From positions 1-57,415 of the forward strand of contig CAMVOY010000007.1 of the NCBI GenBank assembly GCA_947169235.1: DNA of 57,415 nucleotides, given 5' to 3'. This DNA comes from an uncultured Lachnospiraceae bacterium. Lineage in GTDB: Bacteria > Bacillota > Clostridia > Lachnospirales > Lachnospiraceae. Below are positions 18,851 through 27,399 of this stretch, in pieces. The position numbers were made by a program, and so were the translations under genes. Each line of letters starts with the position of its first letter. The stretch's first letter is position 1. The notes beneath the pieces are model-generated. The model was not told the origin of the DNA. It searched no databases and saw only the letters and a list, made by a program, of their open reading frames with translations.

Positions 18851-19816
18851 TTATGCGGCAAGCTCATAAGCGTACTTTACGCCTGTTATCTCTGCGCTGA
18901 GATCCGGCTTGATCGCTACATCAACAAATGCGTATGAAGGATTGTCTCCCGGATCGCTGTTCGGGATCTCGTACTCGCAGATCACCTTGTATGTGCCTGT
19001 GGAAGCCTGGTTCTCAACGATTGCTACCGGCTTGAGGTTTGCTTCTGTGTATGAGGCGAACAGTGTAGCTGCTGCAGTTTTTACTGCCGCCGGGATTGAA
19101 ACATCCTTAGCTCTCTCCCAACCGCCCGGGATAACTTCCTCGGGAGCAGCCTCAAGACTCATATCGAACACACCACCTGTTAATCCCTGCTCAACGGGAC
19201 TTGCGTTGCCCTCGAGATCTACGTAGAACTCAACGATCGAGTAGGTAGTTTTCTTTGCGGGGGTGGTTACGTTTTTTCTGCAGAGAACTCTGTAGTTTGT
19301 TCCTGCTACGACCTGTGTAGCCAAAAGAGCTACCGGCTCATATGAAACGCCGTTGTTAGGATCTTTGAGAAGGAAATCGATAAAGCCCGCAAGATCACTT
19401 ACGTCTCCCGGAGCTTCACATGTTTCCCATCCGCCGTCAATAGCCGGTGCGGCGATAACGGTTACCTTACACTTCAGAGTGAACTTTGTTACTTTTTTCT
19501 TTCCCTTGGCAACAGCCTTAACAGTAGCTGTGATGGTTGCCTTACCCGGAGCAATAGCCTCTACAACTCCCTTTTTGTTAACCTTTGCTACGGTCTTGTC
19601 GCTGGATGCCCAATTGATGGACTTGATCGTGAAGCCGTTCTTTTTTACGGAGAGCTCATCTGCCAGACCTTCTTCGATCCTGGTTGTTGACTTGTTAAGC
19701 TTTGGCTTCTTGGCGCTCTTTGCAGCGGATACCACAGGGCTTACAGCCAGAGCCATCGCGCATACGAGAACGATAGCCAGTGATTTTTTCGCAAAAGCTG
19801 AGATTGTGTTTTTCAT
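18851..19816 (-). CDS. Secreted Big2 protein with two cystatin-like modules
   Basis: The 321-residue precursor has a signal peptide (KKSLAIVLVCAMALAVSP, cut after VSAA near residue 32) and then a Lys-rich bacterial Ig-like Big2 domain to about residue 125 (WASSDKTVAKVNKKGVVEAI, KATITATV). Two tandem modules of about 100 residues follow. Each begins with GGW (128-130 and 231-233) and has a central Q-x-x-x-G turn: QVVAGTNY at 168-175 and QASTGTYK at 270-277. GG near the start and QxVxG in a hairpin are the hallmarks of cystatins, inhibitors of papain-like cysteine proteases. The likeness is seen in motifs only; inhibition is inference. The ATG at 19816 follows GGAGG; a longer frame to 19858 has no ribosome binding site. 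No LPXTG anchor is present. Confidence 0.8.
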   Translation of the reverse strand: MKNTISAFAKKSLAIVLVCAMALAVSPVVSAAKSAKKPKLNKSTTRIEEGLADELSVKKNGFTIKSINWASSDKTVAKVNKKGVVEAIAPGKATITATVKAVAKGKKKVTKFTLKCKVTVIAAPAIDGGWETCEAPGDVSDLAGFIDFLLKDPNNGVSYEPVALLATQVVAGTNYRVLCRKNVTTPAKKTTYSIVEFYVDLEGNASPVEQGLTGGVFDMSLEAAPEEVIPGGWERAKDVSIPAAVKTAAATLFASYTEANLKPVAIVENQASTGTYKVICEYEIPNSDPGDNPSYAFVDVAIKPDLSAEITGVKYAYELAA

Positions 19817-19865
19817 ACTTACTACCTCCTGGTTCTGAATGATAATGGAACAATACAACAGTTAA

Positions 19866-19894
19866 AGTATATCATCGTACGAAACGGATGTCAA
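19866..19894 (-). promoter_or_regulatory. Sigma-A promoter of the Big2/cystatin-like gene
   Basis: On the minus strand TTGACA (19894-19889) and TATACT (19871-19866) are 17 bases apart and a TGA precedes the -10 box. Transcription should start near 19859. It lies between this gene and the S41-like gene upstream, so the gene has its own promoter. Confidence 0.8.
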
Positions 19895-19901
19895 ACAATG
19901 A

Positions 19902-22034
19902 TTATACTACCTTTATCTTTACAGTGACTGTTTTAGTGGCCGGAAGGAAGTTTTTGTTTCCGGCAGCAGCGATATTTACCTTCACCTTCAAAACGGTGCC
20001 TGCTTTGTACTTGCCTTTTTTGATGGTGATCGTGCCGTTTTTGTCGATAGAATACTTCTTCGATGTGCATTTGTAGGTCACCTTTCCCTTGGCGCTTTTC
20101 ACCTTGATCGCCTTTTTGATGGCCACATTAGCTTTTTTCAGCTTTATGGATTTAATAGTCTTTGTATCGGCCTTAACAGTCATCTTCTGTTGTTTTATGG
20201 ACGGGTTAGCGGCCGCTTTGCCGAGAACATCCAGGTCGTAGAAAAGTGAATAATCCTTATTTCCTTTTGCGTCAGTCTGTACGAGGTTAACGTTTACGGG
20301 TGCTCCGCCGTCTAAATCTGTTTTTCCGTCGGAATGCATAGATTTTATCGGACCTGAGATTAAATTGCACGTGTAATCAGACATATGCATGATACTTAAC
20401 ATGCAGGTTCCGCCGGAGCTTTTTTCCCCTATGATGGGAATACCGACCTCCGAGGCCAGACACGGGAGGGTGTTTGCCGATGAATATGAATACTCTGACG
20501 TGAGAATCGCAAAATCGAAATCATATTGAAGCTCCTTGTCTGCTTCATCAAATTTTCCATCCAGGTTCAAATCGTAATCACATGCGTCGTAAGCCAACGA
20601 TCCGGATATGGCATCTATGCTAACATCTGTGAATATCGTATTCTTCGTATTGTTTTTGCTTTTATCAAGGATGGTACACATATAGTAACAGTCTGAGACC
20701 AGTCCACCTCCGTTATTTCCGAGATCGATTATGAAACTCCCTGCGCCCTTTTCCTTGGCCAGATCCAGAGCCTCTTTAAACGCATATATACTCGCTTTAT
20801 CAAACTCATCAAAGGAGAACAGTGCAGTCGTACCTTCCATTATGAGTACCTGACCGCCTTTTCCTGCATTTATCGAAGCTATACCACCATTCCACTCTTT
20901 GAGAACAGTATTTTTGCCATACGCGTCATCAAATGCATGTAAACGTATATCGGTCAGACCGGAAGCCTTATTCGCGACCTCCGCCGAAGTATCTACACCG
21001 AGACGTGCAGCCTGTGCAAGAGGATCCTTTCCGGGATTCATAATCTTATCAATAAACCCCTTATACACCGGGCTTTCCCTGTACTGACCCAAACTTCCTG
21101 CTAAGTTCGTATGTCCCTGGTCGTAGAAATAATTCATGAGAGCGAGCATGGCAAGATTGTTTTCAACACGGTTAGTGCTTTTAAGCGAAGCCTTCAATCC
21201 CGGGACTTCTTTATCCAGCTCATCAAGAGTTTTATCAAGCCCCACAGACTCAACGGATGAAGCAATCTTTGCCTGAGTAGGCTTGCCATATATATGATCT
21301 ATCATAAAGCAAAACTCGTTATAATTGAAAGCGGCAAACGTCTCTGAAAACTCGGATGATTCATAGAGCGACGACTGCTCCTCGGCGCAGTAGACAGGTG
21401 TCCCGCCTGACATACCTTCTAACAAATCCATTGTATGTATGAAATACAGTTTTCCGTTTAAGTACTCTGCTGCGTTGTAGGTAGCTACAAACAGATCGTT
21501 CAGCGTCGGCAGAGGCAGATAAGCCTTATCATCCTTTTCTATGAGATCTATACCATAGTCGCTCATGGCAAGAGTTACCGGCTTGGCGGATATATGAGAT
21601 AAATCGGCTACTCCCCTGACCGGAAGATCAGCTTTGTCTTCGATACCATAGTGGTTAGCCCTGTTGCCGCAAATGAATACATAAATTGAACTGGAACTCA
21701 GGCTATCTTTGTTTACGTCGATCGTCATAGTCGCGTCATGGTCGTCCTTTATCTCGTAAACCCCGGAATCTGTCTTTTTCTCTTTGAAATCGGTTTCATA
21801 TATCGTATCGAGGTAGTTCTCCACGCTTACGTAGGGAACCTCAGGAAGGTCGCTCGGGATATAAATATCCATCTTTCCTGTTTTTTCTTTGCTGAAAAGA
21901 TACGTAGTTACCGATTTCTTTTCATAGGTTAACTTTTCTTCTGCTGCTATGGCATGCTTCGTAGCAGGGATGCTCGCAATCGTACCGAATACCAGCGAGA
22001 ACATGAGCAGCAAAGACATTAGTTTTCTCTTCAT
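19902..22034 (-). CDS. Secreted S41-peptidase-like protein
   Basis: The 710-residue precursor has a signal peptide (MSLLLMFSLVFGTIASIP) cut near residue 30. The middle and second half match the S41/tail-specific protease fold: GGQVLIMEGTTALFSFDEFD, then SFIIDLGNNGGGLVSD, and the nucleophile region SYSSANTLPCLASEVG (about 513-528) with GEKSSGGT after it. In CtpA-type enzymes a lysine occupies the position where this protein has Gly-Gly, so it may use another catalytic arrangement (as in tricorn-type S41 proteins) or be inactive. The last 90 residues are a Lys-rich beta domain ending NKNFLPATKTVTVKIKVV, found on many secreted clostridial proteins and perhaps wall binding. AGGAGG precedes the ATG. 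Confidence 0.78.
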   Translation of the reverse strand: MKRKLMSLLLMFSLVFGTIASIPATKHAIAAEEKLTYEKKSVTTYLFSKEKTGKMDIYIPSDLPEVPYVSVENYLDTIYETDFKEKKTDSGVYEIKDDHDATMTIDVNKDSLSSSSIYVFICGNRANHYGIEDKADLPVRGVADLSHISAKPVTLAMSDYGIDLIEKDDKAYLPLPTLNDLFVATYNAAEYLNGKLYFIHTMDLLEGMSGGTPVYCAEEQSSLYESSEFSETFAAFNYNEFCFMIDHIYGKPTQAKIASSVESVGLDKTLDELDKEVPGLKASLKSTNRVENNLAMLALMNYFYDQGHTNLAGSLGQYRESPVYKGFIDKIMNPGKDPLAQAARLGVDTSAEVANKASGLTDIRLHAFDDAYGKNTVLKEWNGGIASINAGKGGQVLIMEGTTALFSFDEFDKASIYAFKEALDLAKEKGAGSFIIDLGNNGGGLVSDCYYMCTILDKSKNNTKNTIFTDVSIDAISGSLAYDACDYDLNLDGKFDEADKELQYDFDFAILTSEYSYSSANTLPCLASEVGIPIIGEKSSGGTCMLSIMHMSDYTCNLISGPIKSMHSDGKTDLDGGAPVNVNLVQTDAKGNKDYSLFYDLDVLGKAAANPSIKQQKMTVKADTKTIKSIKLKKANVAIKKAIKVKSAKGKVTYKCTSKKYSIDKNGTITIKKGKYKAGTVLKVKVNIAAAGNKNFLPATKTVTVKIKVV

Positions 22035-22082
22035 ATGAATCCTCCTGAATAGTTATATCAAAACACAAGTGTCATTAACAGA

Positions 22083-22112
22083 AGTGTATCATGTTTTCTC
22101 TTGTTTTGTCAA
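22083..22112 (-). promoter_or_regulatory. Promoter of the S41-like gene
   Basis: On the minus strand TTGACA (22112-22107) and TACACT (22088-22083) are 18 bases apart; TGA precedes the -10 box, giving an extended -10. The divergent promoter of the aldo/keto reductase (22113-22142) abuts it directly. Confidence 0.6.
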
Positions 22113-22142
22113 TTTACATGTGATATAGTTTATATATGTAAT
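22113..22142 (+). promoter_or_regulatory. Possible promoter of the aldo/keto reductase gene
   Basis: TTTACA (22113-22118) and TGTAAT (22137-22142) are 18 bases apart. Transcription would start near 22149, about 29 bases before the ATG at 22178. Confidence 0.5.
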
Positions 22143-22177
22143 CGTATTTGTTTATCGTTATGAAGGGAAGGTGCTCT

Positions 22178-23315
22178 ATGGATTTCAGACCAGAAAAAAA
22201 AACTCGGTTTCGGCCTGATGCGTATGCCGCAGCTGGACCCGGAGGATGCAGCAAAGGTTGATGTCGATCAGGTTTGTAAGATGGTCGATATGTTTATCGA
22301 AAACGGTTTTACCTATTTCGATACGGCGTGGATGTACAACGGATTTGCAAGTGAGAGTGTTGCGAAAAAGGCTCTCGTCGACAGACATGATAGAGACAGC
22401 TTTACATTGTCAACGAAGCTCCACTGCGGATTTTTTGATTCAGAAGCAGAGCGCGAAAAATACTTCGAGACTCAGCTTACAAATACCGGGGCAGGATTCT
22501 TTGATTATTATCTCATACACGGAATAGAAGGAGAGATGATAGATAAGTACGAGAAGTTTGACTGCTTCGGTTGGCTTTTGGAAAAGGTAAAGGAGGGATA
22601 TGTACGTCATCCGGGATTCTCGTTCCACGATAAGCCGGAGCTTTTGGACAAGATCCTTACTGATCATCCCGAGATGGAGTTTGTTCAGTTGCAGATCAAC
22701 TATCTCGACTGGGAGAGCGAGTGGGTCAGATCAAGGGAATGCTATGAGGTCGCCGTAAAACACGGAAAGCCTGTCATCGTGATGGAGCCTGTCAAGGGCG
22801 GAACCCTGGCAAACGTACCTGCTGAGGCAAAGGCTCTGTTTGATGAGCTTGATCCGTCCATGAGCGTTCCGAGCTGGGGGATCCGATTCGCGGCGAGCCT
22901 GCCCGGTGTCATGCTGGTACTCTCGGGAATGTCAAATATAGCTCAGATGCAGGATAACATGAGTTATATGAAAGACTTCACCCCGCTTACCGAGGATGAG
23001 AAAAAGGTATGCTTTAAGGTGGCTGACATTATCAACTCACAGATCACCGTGCCGTGTACCGCATGCTCGTATTGTACCGGCGGATGTCCGCAAAAGATAG
23101 CCATCCCTCAGTATTTTTCCATGTATAATGAGGATATGCGAGAGAACATGGATGAGAAGGGTTGGACCGTTAATATGTCGAATTACGAAACACTTACCCA
23201 CTCGTTTGGAAGCGCGGGTGAGTGTATAGAATGCGGACAGTGTGAGAGCGTCTGCCCGCAGCATCTGACGATCATAAAATATCTGAAGGATGTCGCGGCT
23301 TACTACGGAAAGTAA
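22178..23315 (+). pseudogene. 4Fe-4S aldo/keto reductase with a frameshift at an A9 run
   Basis: The only start with a ribosome binding site (AAGGGAAGG at 22163-22171) is the ATG at 22178. Its frame reads MDFRPEKK and then enters nine adenines (22194-22202); as written it stops at 22259-22261. With one A less it joins the long frame as KKLGFGLMRMPQLD, the normal start of this family, and gives about 378 residues. The body is a complete aldo/keto reductase barrel (YFDTAWMYNG, LSTKLHCG, YLIHGIEGE) plus a C-terminal ferredoxin domain with two full cysteine sets, CTACSYCTGGCP and CIECGQCESVCP. An ATG at 22218 could start the long frame but has no ribosome binding site and cuts the first strand. 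It may be a true frameshift, a phase switch, polymerase slippage or a sequencing error. Confidence 0.8.
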
Positions 23316-23325
23316 CGGAAAACAC

Positions 23326-23355
23326 AGGGGGAGACTTAAGTCTCCCCACTTTTTG
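23326..23355 (+). terminator. Rho-independent terminator after the aldo/keto reductase gene
   Basis: GGGGAGACTT and AAGTCTCCCC form a perfect inverted repeat (23327-23347) followed by ACTTTTTG. Confidence 0.85.
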
Positions 23356-23369
23356 ACAGTGAGAGCTAT

Positions 23370-23398
23370 TTGACAAAAATAAGCCGATAGTGTAGTAT
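23370..23398 (+). promoter_or_regulatory. Promoter giving a leaderless MATE mRNA
   Basis: TTGACA (23370-23375) and TAGTAT (23393-23398) are 17 bases apart. The predicted first transcribed base, 23405, is the A of an in-frame ATG. A second TTGACA at 23353-23358 is too far from this -10 box. No ribosome binding site is found before either ATG (23399 or 23405). Confidence 0.6.
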
Positions 23399-23404
23399 AT
23401 GTCT

Positions 23405-25165
23405 ATGATTAAAAAAGTATTCAAGCAGATGATATGGACTCAAATACTGTCCGCCATGACGGTTACGCTCTGCCTTTTGGTAGACAACATCATGATCGGG
23501 CGTTTTTTGGGTGAGGATTCCATAGCGGCATACGGACTCACATCTCCGGTGCTGCTGATTTTCGCTGCGTTCGGAGCCATGGTCTCGGCAGGGATCCAGG
23601 TGGTATGCTCGAAGACCATAGGAAAAGGTGACGAAAAAGGTACAGATGCCTGCTATACCGTGTCTGTTCTTCTGAGCGTGGGGATATCTCTTGTAGCGTT
23701 AGCACTGGTTTTCATCATGCCGGATCAGATATGTACGCTGTTGGGAGCCGGATCTCCGACAGCCGGTAATACCGTATTCTGGCTGACAAAAGATTATCTG
23801 ATAGGTTTTATCATAGGTGCTCCCGCGTTTATCTTCGCACAGATAATGGTGCCGTATGTACAGATAGTGGGAGAGCAGAAAAGACTTATACTGGCAGTTG
23901 TCGCCATGACGATCGCCGATATCGGGCTGGATCTTTTGAACGTGCTTTTGGTGAAGGCCGGCATGTTCGGAATGGGGCTGGCTTCCTCGATCAGTTATTT
24001 CATCGCGGTTGGAGTCGGGTTAACGTATTTCTTCAGCAGTAAGTGCATATTTACATTCCGCATAGTAAAGGATAAGATGTTAAAGACGGCCGGAGGTCTT
24101 TTAAAGCAGGGCTTCCCGACGGTAGTTAACCAGATAAGCCTTGTTCTTTTGGTATATGTACTAAACAGACTTCTTTTGGATGTATCGGGTAACTCCGGAG
24201 TTGCGGCCTATGCGGTCATATCGACGGTGTCAAACATATGCTACTGTTTCGGCTCCGGTATAGCAGCTGTCGCACTCACGTTATCCTCGATGTTCTATGT
24301 AGAGCAGGACAAGACATCGCTTTATGAAGTGGTCAGGACTATGACCAAATACGGTGTTGTCATAAACGCCATAGTCACGGTGATCGTACTTTTGATCGCT
24401 CCGATTCTCATTGGTATATTCCTTAATGATTCGACATCCGGAGTGAAGGAAATGGCAGTATTCGGAGTGAGGCTGTTTTCGTTATCATTAGTATCGTGTG
24501 CTATGTGTACCACGTTGAAAAACTATTATCAGGGCACTGCCCGCACAGGATTCACACAACTGATCTCGATACTTCAGAACTTTGTATTTGTTGTTTTGTT
24601 TGCGTTTATACTCAGCAGATTTATCGGAACAACAGGAATCTGGATATCGTTCTTTGCGGGCGAGACGATGACATTTTTAGTGACACTTTGTATCATCTTT
24701 TATAAAAGAAAAAAGATCGCTGTTAACACTGAAGCATTGGCTCTTTTGGACGAAGATTTCGGCGTTCCGGATGAGGATATTTTTGAGTCGGAAGTAACTA
24801 CAATAGAGGAGATATCCGCTTCGTCAATCGCTCTCGGAGAGTTCTGTAAAGATCATGGTGAGGACGATAAAACAAGTTATTATATATCGCTTTGTATGGA
24901 AGAGATAACGGCGAATATTATCAAGCACGGATTTGGAAAAGACAACAAGGATCACAGGATAGATATCAGATATGTGATTAAAAAGAAAAAGAGAACGCTC
25001 CGCATCAGGGATGACTGTCAGATATTCGATCCGGTCAGCTATTTCGAGCTTCACGAGAATGATGCTCCGTCAGAGACTATCGGAATAAGAGTGGTCATGT
25101 CTCTCGCAAAAGATGCGAATTATATCAATTTACTCGGACTTAATAACCTTACATTGGTGTTCTGA
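23405..25165 (+). CDS. MATE-family transporter fused to a GHKL ATPase domain
   Basis: The first 440 of 586 residues are a MATE (multidrug and toxin extrusion) transporter with about twelve membrane helices; LLVDNIMIGRFLG, AAYGLTSPV and SAGIQVVCSKTIGKG are typical of the N-terminal half. The last 130 residues are cytoplasmic and match the HATPase_c_2/RsbW type of GHKL ATPase: EEITANIIKHGFG at about 499-511 is the N box, IRDDCQIFDP the G1 box, and ETIGIRVVMSLA the G2 region. In RsbW-like proteins this domain binds ATP and phosphorylates or sequesters a partner; here it may gate transport or signal from the transporter. Substrate and partner are unknown. The GH3 lipoprotein gene follows after 31 bases and may be co-transcribed. 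Confidence 0.88.
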   Translation: MIKKVFKQMIWTQILSAMTVTLCLLVDNIMIGRFLGEDSIAAYGLTSPVLLIFAAFGAMVSAGIQVVCSKTIGKGDEKGTDACYTVSVLLSVGISLVALALVFIMPDQICTLLGAGSPTAGNTVFWLTKDYLIGFIIGAPAFIFAQIMVPYVQIVGEQKRLILAVVAMTIADIGLDLLNVLLVKAGMFGMGLASSISYFIAVGVGLTYFFSSKCIFTFRIVKDKMLKTAGGLLKQGFPTVVNQISLVLLVYVLNRLLLDVSGNSGVAAYAVISTVSNICYCFGSGIAAVALTLSSMFYVEQDKTSLYEVVRTMTKYGVVINAIVTVIVLLIAPILIGIFLNDSTSGVKEMAVFGVRLFSLSLVSCAMCTTLKNYYQGTARTGFTQLISILQNFVFVVLFAFILSRFIGTTGIWISFFAGETMTFLVTLCIIFYKRKKIAVNTEALALLDEDFGVPDEDIFESEVTTIEEISASSIALGEFCKDHGEDDKTSYYISLCMEEITANIIKHGFGKDNKDHRIDIRYVIKKKKRTLRIRDDCQIFDPVSYFELHENDAPSETIGIRVVMSLAKDANYINLLGLNNLTLVF

Positions 25166-25196
25166 TAATATATCGGAATAAAGGAAGGAAAGTCAT

Positions 25197-27089
25197 ATGA
25201 AGATGAAAAGATTTTTATCTTTATTTCTTACGCTGATACTGGCAGTGTCTTTGGCAGGCTGTGGTGAGGAAGAAAAAAAGCAGAGTACGGCGAGCGGCAC
25301 TGCTGCGACCGTTGAAACAGATGCCGAGGAGGTATCCGAAGAGGCTTCCGAGGAGGTTTCCGCGGACGGTAACAGATACGCAGGGAAGACTCCCGAGGAG
25401 ATACTGTCGAAGCTTACTCTCGAGCAGAAGGCAGCTCAGATGGTACAGCCTGCCATCTACATCCTGGATGATCCCGAGGATCAGATGTCAAAGCATGATT
25501 ACGGAAGTATCCTTTCCAAATTTGACTCGCTCACGGCGCCATCATGGATGGATCTGATCGACAGTCTGCAGAAGGCGGCACTCTCATCGGAATCAGGCGT
25601 TCCGTTTGTATACGGACAGGATGATGTTCACGGAGTTAACTATTGTTCCGGAAGTGTGATCTTCCCTCACAATATAGGTATGGGGGCTACAGGTGATGAA
25701 GATCTGATGCATGAGGTAGGTCTTGCCACTGCCGATGAGGCGAAGCTCTGTCGTATGCTGTGGAATTTCGCACCCTGTGTGGCACAGTCCGTAGATCCCA
25801 GATGGGGACGTACTTACGAGAGCTACGGATCGGATCTGGAGTCTATCAAAAAGCTCAGCGTGGCATATACAAAGGGACTTATAGAAGGCGGGATCATAGC
25901 CTGCCCGAAGCACTTTTTCGGAGATGGAAACGTTCAGTACGGAACAGGAGAAAAATCCGATACGGCACGTCTCATAGACCGAGGAGACGCCGAGCTGAAT
26001 GATGATGAGATAAACGATCTTCTCAGTGTATACCAGGCGCAGATCGACGCCGGGGCGCAGACGATCATGATCAGCCATTCTTCCGTAAACGGTGTAAAGA
26101 TGCATGAAAACGAAAAGTATATCCAAAAGCTGAAAAATGAGATGGGCTTTAAAGGATTCATCGTCAGCGACTGGGATTCGATTCAGAACCTGAAACTGAA
26201 CTCCTATGAGGATCAGGTCGTAACTGCGATCAACTCAGGGATAGACATGCTGATGGAGGTTGAGAGATTCGAGGAGGCCAGAACGATAATCGTGGCAGCC
26301 GTAAATGACGGCAGGATCGCGGAGGATCGTGTGGACGATGCAGTGCTTCGCATACTTCGCGTAAAGAAGGAAGCAGGTATCATCGATGATCCCCTCGGTG
26401 AAAAAATGCAGACCAAGCAGATGGAGACCGGATCCGAGGAGTACAGAGAGGTTGCCAGACGTGCCGTGGAGGAGAGCCTGGTCCTTCTTAAAAATAAAAA
26501 AAATGTCCTCCCGCTTAAAAAGGACACAAAGGTATATATCATGGGACCGGCAGCGGACAGTGCCAGAGCACAGTGCGGAGGATGGACCATTGACTGGAAT
26601 CAGAGTCCGAGTGAGATCATTGACGGAGTCACCACGATCAGAGCAGCCTTTGATCAGGCGGCAGGTGAGTTTGGGGTCACCGTAACTGATGATCCCGATG
26701 ATGCGGATGTGGTTATCCTTGCAGTAGGAGAAAGATCATACGCTGAGTGGAACGGAGATACTCAGGATATGGATCTGTGCGGCGATATGGCATTGGATGG
26801 AAATAAGAAAGCCATCAAAGAGGCAAAGAGGCTTCGTGAGTCCGGCAAGAAGGTTGTTGCCTGCCTCATAGCAGGGCGTCAGATCCTCATAGACAAATAC
26901 ATAAACGACTGGGACGGAGCGGTTATGTGCTACCTTCCGGGCTCCGAGGGAACGGGTATTGTAAACGTTCTTTGCGGAAAGTCCGATTTTACAGGAAAGC
27001 TCCCGAGCCCGTGGTACAAAAACCTCGAACAGCTCGGCACGGATGAGTGCGAGTGGAAGGTTGGATACGGCTTGACTTATAAAGGTTAA
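25197..27089 (+). CDS. Beta-glucosidase-type GH3 lipoprotein
   Basis: A 630-residue glycoside hydrolase family 3 enzyme anchored outside the membrane: the signal peptide ends in the lipobox LAGC, with the lipid cysteine at about residue 22, and a Glu/Ala/Ser-rich linker follows. The (beta/alpha)8 domain has GQDDVHGVNY, DPRWGRTYESYG and CPKHFFGDG; the nucleophile is the Asp of VSDWDSI (about Asp325). The C-terminal alpha/beta sandwich has ESLVLLKNKKNVLPL, GGWTIDW and GKLPSPWYK. It lacks the fibronectin-like third domain of long GH3 enzymes and resembles ExoP-type exo-beta-glucanases. It probably removes glucose from beta-glucans outside the cell. AAGGAAGG precedes the ATG. Confidence 0.92.
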   Translation: MKMKRFLSLFLTLILAVSLAGCGEEEKKQSTASGTAATVETDAEEVSEEASEEVSADGNRYAGKTPEEILSKLTLEQKAAQMVQPAIYILDDPEDQMSKHDYGSILSKFDSLTAPSWMDLIDSLQKAALSSESGVPFVYGQDDVHGVNYCSGSVIFPHNIGMGATGDEDLMHEVGLATADEAKLCRMLWNFAPCVAQSVDPRWGRTYESYGSDLESIKKLSVAYTKGLIEGGIIACPKHFFGDGNVQYGTGEKSDTARLIDRGDAELNDDEINDLLSVYQAQIDAGAQTIMISHSSVNGVKMHENEKYIQKLKNEMGFKGFIVSDWDSIQNLKLNSYEDQVVTAINSGIDMLMEVERFEEARTIIVAAVNDGRIAEDRVDDAVLRILRVKKEAGIIDDPLGEKMQTKQMETGSEEYREVARRAVEESLVLLKNKKNVLPLKKDTKVYIMGPAADSARAQCGGWTIDWNQSPSEIIDGVTTIRAAFDQAAGEFGVTVTDDPDDADVVILAVGERSYAEWNGDTQDMDLCGDMALDGNKKAIKEAKRLRESGKKVVACLIAGRQILIDKYINDWDGAVMCYLPGSEGTGIVNVLCGKSDFTGKLPSPWYKNLEQLGTDECEWKVGYGLTYKG

Positions 27090-27096
27090 AAAGTTA

Positions 27097-27125
27097 TTGA
27101 CTTGACAGAAAAAAAGTGTTATAAT
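27097..27125 (+). promoter_or_regulatory. Promoter and leader of tRNA-Pro
   Basis: TTGACT (27097-27102) and TATAAT (27120-27125) are 17 bases apart; a TTGACA at 27102-27107 is too close to serve. The leader (27132-27167) contains the hairpin GTAGCCG-TCTA-CGGCTAC (27138-27155) inside a CACGC/GCGTG pair (27126-27130, 27160-27164), probably removed during tRNA processing. Confidence 0.75.
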
Positions 27126-27167
27126 CACGCATGTTGTGTAGCCGTCTACGGCTACGGCGGCGTGCAT

Positions 27168-27242
27168 CGGGGTATAGCTCAGCTTGGCTAGAGTGCTTGA
27201 TTTGGGATCAAGAGGCCGCAGGTTCGAATCCTGTTACCCCGA
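27168..27242 (+). tRNA. tRNA-Pro (anticodon TGG)
   Basis: Acceptor arms CGGGGTA and TACCCCG, D-arm GCTCAGCTTGGCTAGAGT, anticodon stem CTTGA/TCAAG with loop TTTGGGA (anticodon TGG at 27203-27205), T-arm GCAGG-TTCGAAT-CCTGT. The CCA end is not encoded. Confidence 0.97.
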
Positions 27243-27252
27243 GGTGAAAACG

Positions 27253-27298
27253 GTCCTTGAAATCTCGTGAAATCTGCGGGATTTCAAGGACGTTTTTT
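27253..27298 (+). terminator. Rho-independent terminator after tRNA-Pro
   Basis: A 15-base-pair stem (27253-27267 with 27277-27291, one G-U wobble) with a 9-base loop is followed by GTTTTTT. Confidence 0.9.
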
Positions 27299-27323
27299 CT
27301 TATGTTAATGTATGCGTGATTTC

Positions 27324-27352
27324 TTGACATTCGTACACATGTAGTGTATAAT
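27324..27352 (+). promoter_or_regulatory. Consensus sigma-A promoter of the surface polymer cluster
   Basis: TTGACA (27324-27329) and TATAAT (27347-27352) are exactly 17 bases apart, a perfect consensus. Transcription should start near 27359, leaving a 41-base leader before the ATG at 27400. Confidence 0.9.
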
Positions 27353-27399
27353 ACGAAGGAATATACCACTTTTTGAGTTTTGATCGAGAGGAAAGATAG

